64,000 nucleotides of DNA, from the NCBI GenBank assembly GCA_016220085.1, contig JACRIN010000034.1, positions 41,018-105,017 on the forward strand, written 5' to 3'. The DNA is from Planctomycetota bacterium. GTDB taxonomy: Bacteria > Planctomycetota > UBA1135 > GCA-002686595. A program made the position numbers and the translations under genes. Numbering within the stretch: the first letter of the stretch is position 1; every line of letters begins with the position of its first letter. Under the pieces are notes generated by a model. That model ran no database searches. It saw only the letters and a list, made by a program, of their open reading frames with translations, and was not told where the DNA came from. Shown piece after piece: positions 26,831-35,547 of this stretch.

Positions 26831-26859
26831 ATGATACGGCCGACAGACCGCCCGTCCAC
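26831..26859 (-). promoter_or_regulatory. Predicted promoter of the lrp operon
   Basis: Minus strand GTGGAC (26859-26854), 17 bases, TATCAT (26836-26831), about 55 bases before the lrp start. Confidence 0.4.
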
Positions 26860-27033
26860 CGCCGCCGTCCGCCGGCCCCTCGGGCGCCCGAACCGCCGCC
26901 GACGCCGTCGAGCATCGGAACGCCGGGGGCTGACGTGCGCGGGCCACGAATCGAGCGCCGACCGGCCGCGCATCGCTTCCGGCGCGCGCGGAGCGTAGCC
27001 TCGCGCGAACCACCGCCCTCAAGGAGGACTGCG

Positions 27034-27732
27034 ATGAACAAGCTCTTCGGGATCTGCATGATCGGGCTGCTCGGCGGCTGCAAGTTGAACCAAGCGCCGC
27101 CGTCGGGCGCGGAAACCACCGGCGTCGTGCGCGCGCTCGGCGTCGCCGCGAACTTCGAGGATGCCGTCGTCGACGCGTTGCCGGACGGCTGGAAGATCGT
27201 CGAGACCAACGGCACCGGCACGCCGGCGACGTGGAGGATCGTCGCGGATGGGGGCAAGGACGCCAATCGCTGCGTCGCGCTGACGGAGACCATGAACCGC
27301 GGCGCGACGTTCAACGTGTTGATCTCGAAGAGCGAGATCGGCGCCGACTGCGAGCTCTCGATCAAGGTGCGCGCCGACGGCGGCACCGAGGATCAGGGCG
27401 GCGGCGTGCTCTGGCGCGCGAACGGACCGGACGACTATTACGTCGCGCGGTGGAATCCGCTGGAGAAGAACCTGCGCACGTACAAGATCGAGCGCGGCCG
27501 GCGCACGATGCTCTCCAGCGTCGACGTCGAAGCGGATCCGAAGGAATGGCACGAGCTCGGCATCCGCGCGCGCGGCGACGAGTACGAGATCTCGTTCGAT
27601 CGCAAGCGCGTGGCGATCGTCGACGACGCGACGTTCCTCGGCGGCGGGCACTTCGGGCTCTGGACCAAGGCGGACGCCGCGACATCGTTCGACGACCTGC
27701 GCGTCGCCTGGACCGAGGTCACCGAGCGTTAG
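27034..27732 (+). CDS. Exported lipoprotein with laminin-G/DUF1080-like fold
   Basis: 232 residues. The signal peptide ends in the lipobox LLGGC (Cys16). The mature protein shows ANFEDAVVDALPDGWKI, a strand pattern LSIKVRADGG and GGGVLWRANGPDDYYVARWNP, as in concanavalin-like glycan-binding or 3-keto-disaccharide hydrolase-type domains. Catalytic residues cannot be assigned. An excellent ribosome-binding site AAGGAGG (27021-27027) sits 6 bases before the ATG. The stop overlaps the convergent rlmN gene by 14 bases. Confidence 0.7.
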   Translation: MNKLFGICMIGLLGGCKLNQAPPSGAETTGVVRALGVAANFEDAVVDALPDGWKIVETNGTGTPATWRIVADGGKDANRCVALTETMNRGATFNVLISKSEIGADCELSIKVRADGGTEDQGGGVLWRANGPDDYYVARWNPLEKNLRTYKIERGRRTMLSSVDVEADPKEWHELGIRARGDEYEISFDRKRVAIVDDATFLGGGHFGLWTKADAATSFDDLRVAWTEVTER

Positions 27733-28774
27733 CGCGGATCCGTAGCTGGCCGCACGCGGCGCCGCCCCCGACGCCCCGCGACCAGCGCACGGTCGCGACG
27801 ATCCCGCGCTCGGTCAGCGCGCGGAACATCCGATCGACCGCGTCCGAGCTCGGTCGCGCGAACTCGGAGTCCGACACCGGGTTGAACGGGATCAGGTTGA
27901 CCGTGCAGCGGCGTCGACGCAGGCGCTCGGCGAGCCGGCGCGCGTGCTCGGGCGTGTCGGTGACACCGGCGAGCAGCACGTACTCGTAGGTCACCTCGCG
28001 CCCGGTGGTCTCGAACCAGAAGTCGGCCGCGGAGAGCACGTCGTCGATCGGCACGCCCTTCATCGCCGGGACGAGCTCGTCGCGCTGCTCGTCGAACGGC
28101 GTGTGCAACGAGATCGCGAGCTGGAAGCGCGGCTTCCTCGGTGCGATCTGGCGCAGGCGATCGGGGAAGCCGACGGTCGACACCGTGACCTTGCGCGCGC
28201 CGAGTCCGAGGTCGTCGTGGACGACATCGAGCGCCGCGGAGACGTTCGGAAAGTTGAGCAACGGCTCGCCGATGCCCATCACGACGCTGCGCGAGAGGTT
28301 CCCGAGCGCGCGGCCGCGCAGGTACTGCTCGACGATCTCGTGCGGCTCGAGGTTGCGCGCGAGCCCGAGCTTGCCCGACGCGCAGAACGGGCACCGAACC
28401 GCGCAGCCGACCTGCGAGGAGACGCACAGCGTCGCACCCTTCGGCCCGCCGAGTTCGCGCGGCGGGATGTGCACCGTTTCGACGGCGCCCGACCGGCCTT
28501 CGACCGCGCCGAAGTCGATCAGGAGCTTGGTCGTGCCGTCGCGCGACGTCGAACGCGCGACCTCGGTGCCCGCGAGGAGCGGCGCGCGCTCCGTCAACGC
28601 GTCGCGCAACGGCTTCGAGAGCCCGGTCATCTTCGCGTAGTCGAGCACGCCGCGCTCGAGCACCTCGCCGCGCACCACCTTCGCGTGGAAGGCCTTGCCG
28701 CCAAGCTCGACGCACAAGGCTGCGAGCTCCAGAGGCCGGAGAGCGAAGAGCGGACGCGGTGCGGAGTTCGACAT
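27719..28774 (-). CDS. rlmN: RlmN-family radical SAM rRNA/tRNA adenine methyltransferase
   Basis: 351 residues. The 4Fe-4S cysteines are Cys124, Cys128 and Cys131 in VGCAVRCPFCASG. The two catalytic cysteines of the family are also present: Cys117 in GATLCVSS and Cys341 in AACGQLR. GIGEPLLNF and ISLHTPFDEQRDELVP complete the signature. The enzyme should methylate C2 of adenosine in 23S rRNA and tRNAs. The ASG after the third cysteine differs from the proteobacterial STG. ATG 28774 is chosen because upstream sequence is not conserved-looking. The 3' end overlaps the convergent lipoprotein gene by 14 bases. Confidence 0.85.
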   Translation of the reverse strand: MSNSAPRPLFALRPLELAALCVELGGKAFHAKVVRGEVLERGVLDYAKMTGLSKPLRDALTERAPLLAGTEVARSTSRDGTTKLLIDFGAVEGRSGAVETVHIPPRELGGPKGATLCVSSQVGCAVRCPFCASGKLGLARNLEPHEIVEQYLRGRALGNLSRSVVMGIGEPLLNFPNVSAALDVVHDDLGLGARKVTVSTVGFPDRLRQIAPRKPRFQLAISLHTPFDEQRDELVPAMKGVPIDDVLSAADFWFETTGREVTYEYVLLAGVTDTPEHARRLAERLRRRRCTVNLIPFNPVSDSEFARPSSDAVDRMFRALTERGIVATVRWSRGVGGGAACGQLRIRANAR

Positions 28775-28856
28775 CGGGCGCGGATTGTCGCCCGGCGCGA
28801 GGGGCGCGTCGACCCCGACCTTGCCGCGCGGCGCGGGTTCCCGCAGGATGCGCGCG

Positions 28857-30848
28857 ATGGAGTCGGCGGGGCGCAGGTGGATCGGGCTCGCGCTGCTCGC
28901 CCTTCTGGTCGCGGCCGCGTACGCGAACTCGTTCTCGGGCGCGTTCGTGCTCGACGACGGCCCCAATATCGTCGCGAGCACCAAGCTCGCGCCCCTTTGG
29001 CCGCCGACCGCGGATCTCTGGGCCGATCCCGGCCGCGGACTCTCCGGCCGGCCGCTCGCCGCGTTCAGCTTCGCGGTCGACCACGCGCTGCACGGCCTCG
29101 ACCCGCGCGGTTACCACGCCACCAACCTCGCGATCCACGTCCTCGCCGCGTGGGCGCTCTTCGCGGTGGTGCGCGAGCTGCTCGGGCTCGCGCGCGCGTC
29201 GGAGCGTCTGCGCGCGGTCCGCGATGCCGTCGCGCTCGCGATCGCGGCGCTCTGGGCGCTGCATCCGCTCCAGACGACCGCGGTGACGTACGTCGTGCAG
29301 CGCTGCGAGTCGTTGATGGGGCTCCTGTTCCTGGTCGCGCTGCTCGGCGCGCTGCGGAGCCTGCGCGCGCGACGCCGCGGGCCGTGGATCGCCTTCTCGG
29401 TCGCCTGCATGGCGCTCGGCGCGTTGGTCAAGGAGTCGATCGCGGTGTTGCCGTTGGTCGTGCTCGTGCTCGACGTCGGATTCGAGAGCGGCTCGATCGG
29501 CGCCGCGTGGCGCGCGCGCAAGCGTTCGTACCTCGCGCTCGCCGCCGTCTGGCTCTGGATCGCCGGGTGGGTGTTCCTCGGGGGCGCGCATCGCGCGTCC
29601 GCGGCGGGCATGCTGCCGGAACTGACGTGGTGGGCGTGGTTGCGCTCGCAAGCGGCGGCGCTGGCTCACTACGCGCGCGTGACGGTCTGGCCCGACGCGG
29701 TGCTGATCGACTACGGCTGGCCGATCCCGAGCGAGCTCGTCGATTGGCTCCCCGCGGGCCTCGCGGTGATCGCGGCGCTCGCGTTCGCAGTGCTCGGCTT
29801 CGCGCGCGGCTCGCGGATCGGCGCGTCGTTGCTCGCCGGCTTCCTGCTGCTCGCGCCGACGTCGAGCGTGATGCCGATCCCGTTCGAGCTCTGGGCGCTT
29901 CATCGCATGTACCTGCCGCTCGCGGTGCCGGTCGGGCTCGCGGTCGCGGCGGTCGCGTTGGGCGTCGAGCGCGCGGCAGAAGCGGGGCGCTCGCGGCTCG
30001 CGCGCGGGGTCGCCGTCGGCGGGGTGCTCGCGCTCCTCGCGCTCGCGGGCGCCGCGACGCGACGCGCGAACGCGAGGTTCGAGAGCCCCGAGCGGCTGTG
30101 GCGCGCCCACGTCGCCTCGCGGCCGGAAAACGACCGCGCGTGGTTCCAGCTCGCCGAGGCGCTGCGCGCGAACGGCGACGCGCCCGGCGCGCTCGCCGCG
30201 TATCGCAAGGCGGCCCTGCTGCATCCGACGTATCCGCTGGGGCTCAACACCCCCGCGACGCTCGAGCTCGCGCTGGGCGCGCTCGACGCCGCGATCCTGC
30301 ACTACGAGCTCGCGTGTCGGCTGATGCCGGACGCCGTGCTCGAGCGCGCGAACCTGGTCGAGGCGTTGCTTGCGCGCGGCGATGTCGAGCGCGCCGGGCG
30401 GGAGCTCGCGCCGCTGGTCGGTCGCAGTCCGAACGACGCTCCGGCGCAGCGACTCTCCGCGCGTGTGCTCGCGCGCAGCGCGCGGGAAGCGGAGGCGCTC
30501 GCGGCGTTGCAGTTCGCGCTGAAGCTCGACCCGCGCGACTTCGGCGCGTTCGAGACACTCGTGCTCCTTCGCGCGACCGCCGAGGATTCCGCCGTGCGCG
30601 ATGTCGCCGCCGCGCAGCGGTTCCTGGACGACTTGCGTGCGCCGCCGCCGCCGTCGCGCGCCGCCGAACTCGCGAGGCTCGCCGCCGTCGCCGCCGCCGC
30701 GGCGGGACGTGTCGTCGAAGCTCAACGACTCGGCCGGGGGGCGCTCGAACGCGCGCGCCGCGAAGGGCGAACGCAGCTCGCCGTCGCGATCGAGCGCGAG
30801 CTTGGCGTCTACGCGCGTCGCGAAGCGCCGCGCGCGTTCGTCCGCTGA
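28857..30848 (+). CDS. TMTC-like membrane protein with C-terminal TPR repeats
   Basis: 663 residues. About ten membrane helices occupy the first ~410 residues, with LDDGPNIV in the first loop, GRPLAAFSFAVDHALHG, and HLLQT/ALHPLQTTAVTYVVQR-like segments, matching the GT-C/DUF1736 pattern of TMTC proteins. The last ~250 residues are alpha-helical TPR units (AWFQLAEALRANGDAPGALAAYRKA). Eukaryotic relatives O-mannosylate proteins; bacterial ones are uncharacterised. ATG 28857 is preferred; another lies at 28848. The gene is divergent from rlmN with an 82-base gap. Confidence 0.7.
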   Translation: MESAGRRWIGLALLALLVAAAYANSFSGAFVLDDGPNIVASTKLAPLWPPTADLWADPGRGLSGRPLAAFSFAVDHALHGLDPRGYHATNLAIHVLAAWALFAVVRELLGLARASERLRAVRDAVALAIAALWALHPLQTTAVTYVVQRCESLMGLLFLVALLGALRSLRARRRGPWIAFSVACMALGALVKESIAVLPLVVLVLDVGFESGSIGAAWRARKRSYLALAAVWLWIAGWVFLGGAHRASAAGMLPELTWWAWLRSQAAALAHYARVTVWPDAVLIDYGWPIPSELVDWLPAGLAVIAALAFAVLGFARGSRIGASLLAGFLLLAPTSSVMPIPFELWALHRMYLPLAVPVGLAVAAVALGVERAAEAGRSRLARGVAVGGVLALLALAGAATRRANARFESPERLWRAHVASRPENDRAWFQLAEALRANGDAPGALAAYRKAALLHPTYPLGLNTPATLELALGALDAAILHYELACRLMPDAVLERANLVEALLARGDVERAGRELAPLVGRSPNDAPAQRLSARVLARSAREAEALAALQFALKLDPRDFGAFETLVLLRATAEDSAVRDVAAAQRFLDDLRAPPPPSRAAELARLAAVAAAAAGRVVEAQRLGRGALERARREGRTQLAVAIERELGVYARREAPRAFVR

Positions 30849-30909
30849 CGCCCGTTCGAACAGGCAACGCCGCGAGCACGGCCGAGTCGGTGACGGCTTC
30901 GACGGACGG

Positions 30910-31875
30910 CTACGGTTGCGCGGCCTTCGCCGCCGCGACCAGCGAGACGCGCAACTGCTCGGCGATCTCCGCAGCCGCGCGCCGCGCCGCCGGGAGGTCC
31001 GGCGGGTTCGCGCCGCCGACCGCCTTGTGGCCGCCGCCGCCGTAGCGCTCCATGATCTCGCCGATGTGGACGTCGATCGGCGGCGGGTTCCAGGGGTTCT
31101 GGCCGCACGAGACGTGGAAGCCCTGACGCGTCGGGATCACGCCTACCGCGTAGTGGATGTCCGGGTGGTGGTAGAAAGGCGCGAAGCGTTCGCGGCGGAT
31201 GTTCGGGCTCGACGCGTCGTAGAAGAGCACGCCGTCCTTCTTCGATTCCACCGTCGGCGGGAACTGCTGCAGCGCGCGATCGCGGTTCTTCGACGCGCGC
31301 GAGAACGCCTTGTCGACCTCGGTGCGGTGGGCGAGCGCGTCGAGCGTGTCCTCGGTCATCCAACCGACGATCTGGTTCAGCCAATCCGAGTTCGGAGCGA
31401 CCGTCAGCGCGCGCGCGATGCGCAACGCGGGCTCGTCACCGAAGACGGCTTGCTCGACGTCCTTGTAGCGCGCGGCGTCGACGATGTCGGACCAGTACGC
31501 CATCTCGGTGAAACGCGCGTCCGCTTGGAAGCCCCAGTGCTCGATCGCGTGGCGCAGGATCAGCGGCGGGCACGAGGGCGACGTCTCGTCCCAGCGCCAA
31601 CGTTCGTTCGGCACGTACGCGGCGCGCAGCGCGTCCGAAAGGAACGTCGTCGGGTGATGGTCGAACCAGTACTCCGCGCGCGGATGGAAGTGGAAGTCGA
31701 CGATCGCGAAGCGCTGTCCGGGCCGAAAGTTCTCCCAGTCGGAGCGTTGGTCGTAGTTGATGTCCGACCACGTCGCGTCCTCGCCGCGCGTGCGCTTGAG
31801 CGCGACGGCGAGCACCGCGGCGGAGACCATGCCGTCGAAGTCGCGGTGGTAATGGATGCACAGGCGGTCGGTCAT
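30910..31875 (-). CDS. DHH-superfamily phosphoesterase
   Basis: 321 residues. The metal-binding N-terminus is HYHRDFDGMVSAAVL (Asp12, Asp14), followed by VDFHFHP and WFDHHPTTF, the DHH motif itself. The C-terminal DHHA1-type end reads ERYGGGGHKAVGG. This is the domain order of nanoRNase/oligoribonuclease and cyclic-dinucleotide phosphodiesterases, but no sensor domains are attached. The substrate could be nanoRNA, pAp or an inorganic polyphosphate. A TATGCT box lies 8 bases before the start, implying a leaderless mRNA. Confidence 0.75.
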   Translation of the reverse strand: MTDRLCIHYHRDFDGMVSAAVLAVALKRTRGEDATWSDINYDQRSDWENFRPGQRFAIVDFHFHPRAEYWFDHHPTTFLSDALRAAYVPNERWRWDETSPSCPPLILRHAIEHWGFQADARFTEMAYWSDIVDAARYKDVEQAVFGDEPALRIARALTVAPNSDWLNQIVGWMTEDTLDALAHRTEVDKAFSRASKNRDRALQQFPPTVESKKDGVLFYDASSPNIRRERFAPFYHHPDIHYAVGVIPTRQGFHVSCGQNPWNPPPIDVHIGEIMERYGGGGHKAVGGANPPDLPAARRAAAEIAEQLRVSLVAAAKAAQP

Positions 31876-31883
31876 GGGCGCAG

Positions 31884-31889
31884 AGCATA
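31884..31889 (-). promoter_or_regulatory. Candidate -10 box of the DHH gene
   Basis: TATGCT on the minus strand, 8 bases from the ATG. A convincing -35 is not seen. Confidence 0.35.
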
Positions 31890-31953
31890 CCCGAGGCCGA
31901 GGCCTGGTTTCGTCGCCGAAGCGTCACGAGTGGCGCGAGGCGCGCCGCTGCAA

Positions 31954-31980
31954 CCGCGAGCGGGGGGCACCCGCTCGCGG
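31954..31980 (-). terminator. Hairpin after clpX
   Basis: An 11-bp perfect stem (31954-31964 with 31970-31980) around a 5-base loop, next to a self-complementary 14-mer (31987-32000). There is no T-run on either strand, so intrinsic termination is uncertain. Confidence 0.4.
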
Positions 31981-32021
31981 CGGGCACCCGCGATCGCGGG
32001 GGCACGCTCGAGCGGGCGTCG

Positions 32022-33455
<1,434 letters not shown>

Positions 33456-33464
33456 TCGTCCCGG

Positions 33465-33470
33465 ATTCTA
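33465..33470 (-). promoter_or_regulatory. Candidate -10 box of clpX
   Basis: TAGAAT on the minus strand between clpP and clpX, 9 bases before the clpX start. The -35 would lie inside clpP and is not obvious. Confidence 0.35.
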
Positions 33471-33475
33471 ACCCC

Positions 33476-34084
33476 TCAGGCCTTGGCTGCGGGGTACGCG
33501 ACGATGTGATCGATCAGGCCGAACTCCTTGGCCTGTTCCGGATCCATGAAGTTGTCGCGCTCGCAGGCCTTCGCGATCTCCTTCGCGTTGCGGCCGGTGT
33601 GCTTGCCGAGGATCTCTTCGAGGGCTTTTTTCAGCTTCAGGATCTCGTTGACCTGGATCTCCATGTCCATCGCCGTGCCTTGGGCTCCGCCCCACGGCTG
33701 GTGGATCATCACGCGGGCGTGAGGGAGCGCGAAACGCTTTCCCTTCGTGCCGCCGGCGAGCAGCACCGCGCCCATCGACGCGGCCTGGCCGAGGCAGTAA
33801 GTCGCGATCTCGCACTGCACGAACTGCATCGTGTCGTAGATCGCGAGGCCCGCGGTCACCGAACCGCCCGGCGAGTTGACGTAGATGTTGATGTCCTGCG
33901 TCTTGTTCGCCTTCTCCAGGAACAGGAGCTGGGCCATCACCGAGTTCGCGACGACGTCGTCGATCGCGGTGCCGATGAAGATGATGCGGTCCTCGAGCAG
34001 GCGCGAGTAGATGTCGTAGACGCGCTCTCCGCGGCCGGTCTTCTCGATGACGTACGGGATGATGTACGAGGCGTTCGCGCTCAT
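33476..34084 (-). CDS. clpP: ATP-dependent Clp protease proteolytic subunit ClpP
   Basis: 202 residues from ATG 34084; the open frame runs 24 codons further upstream but that part is not ClpP-like. The catalytic triad is Ser103 ([11 protein letters not shown]), His128 ([10 protein letters not shown]) and Asp177 (CERDNFM). [12 protein letters not shown] and the tyrosine/hydrophobic handle are normal. It forms the tetradecameric peptidase with ClpX encoded 20 bases downstream. The gene order tig-clpP-clpX is the common bacterial one. A promoter pair overlaps the end of tig. Confidence 0.97.
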   Translation of the reverse strand: MSANASYIIPYVIEKTGRGERVYDIYSRLLEDRIIFIGTAIDDVVANSVMAQLLFLEKANKTQDINIYVNSPGGSVTAGLAIYDTMQFVQCEIATYCLGQAASMGAVLLAGGTKGKRFALPHARVMIHQPWGGAQGTAMDMEIQVNEILKLKKALEEILGKHTGRNAKEIAKACERDNFMDPEQAKEFGLIDHIVAYPAAKA

Positions 34085-34117
34085 GCTTTGGTTTCGTGCT
34101 GGACTGGGGAACAGGAC

Positions 34118-34146
34118 TTCGTAGTGCCGCGGGCGCTCGGCCTCAA
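34118..34146 (-). promoter_or_regulatory. Predicted promoter of clpP overlapping the tig stop codon
   Basis: Minus strand TTGAGG (34146-34141), 17 bases, TACGAA (34123-34118). The leader to the clpP ATG would be about 27 bases. Confidence 0.45.
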
Positions 34147-35435
34147 GCCGAGGCACCGACGGTGACGCTCGCGTGCTCGCGCAGGAAGGCCCGCACCTTG
34201 CGCTCGACGACTTCCATCACGAGCTGGGGCATCAGGTTCTTCTCGCGGTAGTACTTGTGGACCTCGTCGAAGGTCGAACGGTTGCGTTCGGCGATCGTGC
34301 GGAGCTCCTTCACGACCTCCTCATCGGTCACTTTCAGGTTCTCCTGCTCGGCAATCTTTTCGATCAGGAAGTATCCGCGCGCCATCCGCTCCGCTTGGGC
34401 GCGCGCGGAGACCGTCTGGGCTTGGACTTGGCTCTCGATCTCGCCCTCGGCGGTGCCTTGGGAGGCGAGCTCGCGGCGCAAGCCGTCGAGGCGATTCCTG
34501 GTGTTGTCCTCGACCATCGGCTCCGGCAGCTCCATCGCGTGCGAGTCGATCAAGCGCTCGAGGATCGTGTGCTCGACGCGCCGGTTCTCCATGTCCTGGG
34601 CGGCTTCCTCGAGCTTCTCGCGGACCTTCGCAGCCAGCGCGGCTTCGTCGGCGAGCTTGAGCGCGGTGATCAGCTCCGCGCGCGTCGGCGTGACGACCTT
34701 GAAGACCTGATTGACGGTGATGCGGCACGTGCCGGTCTGGCCGCGCGCTTCCTCGGGCTCGACATCGTTCGGGAACGTCGCTTCGAGGTCGAGGATCGAG
34801 CCGTCCTTGGCGCCCGTCAGCGCCTTCTTCGAGGCTTCGGCTTCGACGCCGACGATCGGAGAGGCGGGCGAGAGCCGCAGCCCGTCGCGCATGAAGAGCG
34901 TCTGTCCGTTCCAGAGGAACTCGACGCGCGCGACCGCCATGCCGTCCTCCGGCAAGCCGGCGTCGCCGGCGGGCTCGGGGCGCGCGTTGTTCTTCGCGAC
35001 CTGCTCGATCGCGGCTTCGACTTCCTCGTCGCTGACCGGCTTCTTCTCGCTCGCGAGCTCGACGCCCTTGTATTGTCCGAGCTGGAACTCGGGGCGCAGG
35101 TTGATCGTGAAGCCGTAGCTGTAGCCGACGCCGACGAGCACGGTGCCTTCACCGAGGTCGAGGTTCGGGTTGGTCAGCGGCTTGAACTTCTGCTCCTGGA
35201 TGGCGCGTTCGAACGCCTTCTGGACGAAGCTCTTCTTGGTCTCGAACTCCACTTCCTTGCCGTAGAGCTTCTCCACGACTTGGGGCGGCACGTGACCGGG
35301 ACGGAAGCCCTTGACGCGGAGTTGGCGGCCGGCGGCGGCCAACATCTTCTGCTTCTCCGAGGTGAACTCCTCGAAGGGCACGCTCAGGGTGATCTTGGCG
35401 ACACACGGTGCGGGGCGTTCGACGTTGACTTCCAC
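34143..35435 (-). CDS. tig: Trigger factor (ribosome-associated chaperone)
   Basis: 430 residues starting at GTG 35435. The ribosome-docking loop [12 protein letters not shown] is at about residue 44, followed by the FKBP-like domain ([14 protein letters not shown]) and a long helical C-terminal domain rich in Glu/Gln/Ala. It binds nascent chains at the exit tunnel. The FKBP part looks diverged, with few of the usual aromatic active-site residues, so peptidyl-prolyl isomerase activity is doubtful. It is the first gene of tig-clpP-clpX and has a clear promoter upstream. Confidence 0.92.
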   Translation of the reverse strand: MEVNVERPAPCVAKITLSVPFEEFTSEKQKMLAAAGRQLRVKGFRPGHVPPQVVEKLYGKEVEFETKKSFVQKAFERAIQEQKFKPLTNPNLDLGEGTVLVGVGYSYGFTINLRPEFQLGQYKGVELASEKKPVSDEEVEAAIEQVAKNNARPEPAGDAGLPEDGMAVARVEFLWNGQTLFMRDGLRLSPASPIVGVEAEASKKALTGAKDGSILDLEATFPNDVEPEEARGQTGTCRITVNQVFKVVTPTRAELITALKLADEAALAAKVREKLEEAAQDMENRRVEHTILERLIDSHAMELPEPMVEDNTRNRLDGLRRELASQGTAEGEIESQVQAQTVSARAQAERMARGYFLIEKIAEQENLKVTDEEVVKELRTIAERNRSTFDEVHKYYREKNLMPQLVMEVVERKVRAFLREHASVTVGASA

Positions 35436-35484
35436 GGCGGCGATCAGTTGCGTTCGGACGGACGGGGGATGGAAAAGTCCCCGA

Positions 35485-35514
35485 ATCTAACCCGCTGGGC
35501 CGCGGGAAGTCCAA
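35485..35514 (-). promoter_or_regulatory. Predicted promoter of tig
   Basis: Minus strand TTGGAC (35514-35509), 18 bases, TTAGAT (35490-35485). It is one of the best matches to the window-wide pattern; the leader would be about 43 bases. Confidence 0.65.
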
Positions 35515-35547
35515 CGCGAGCTGGCGCTCGTCGTCGCGCGGCCCGAC

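Noticed and set aside
27729..30725. ~1000-codon minus-strand frame across rlmN and the TPR protein gene
   Set aside because: Composition is Arg/Glu-rich low complexity and it runs through two well-supported genes in other frames.
31981..32021. GGGCAC repeats downstream of clpX considered as a CRISPR-like array
   Set aside because: Units are short (about 17-18 bases), imperfect and adjacent without unique spacers.
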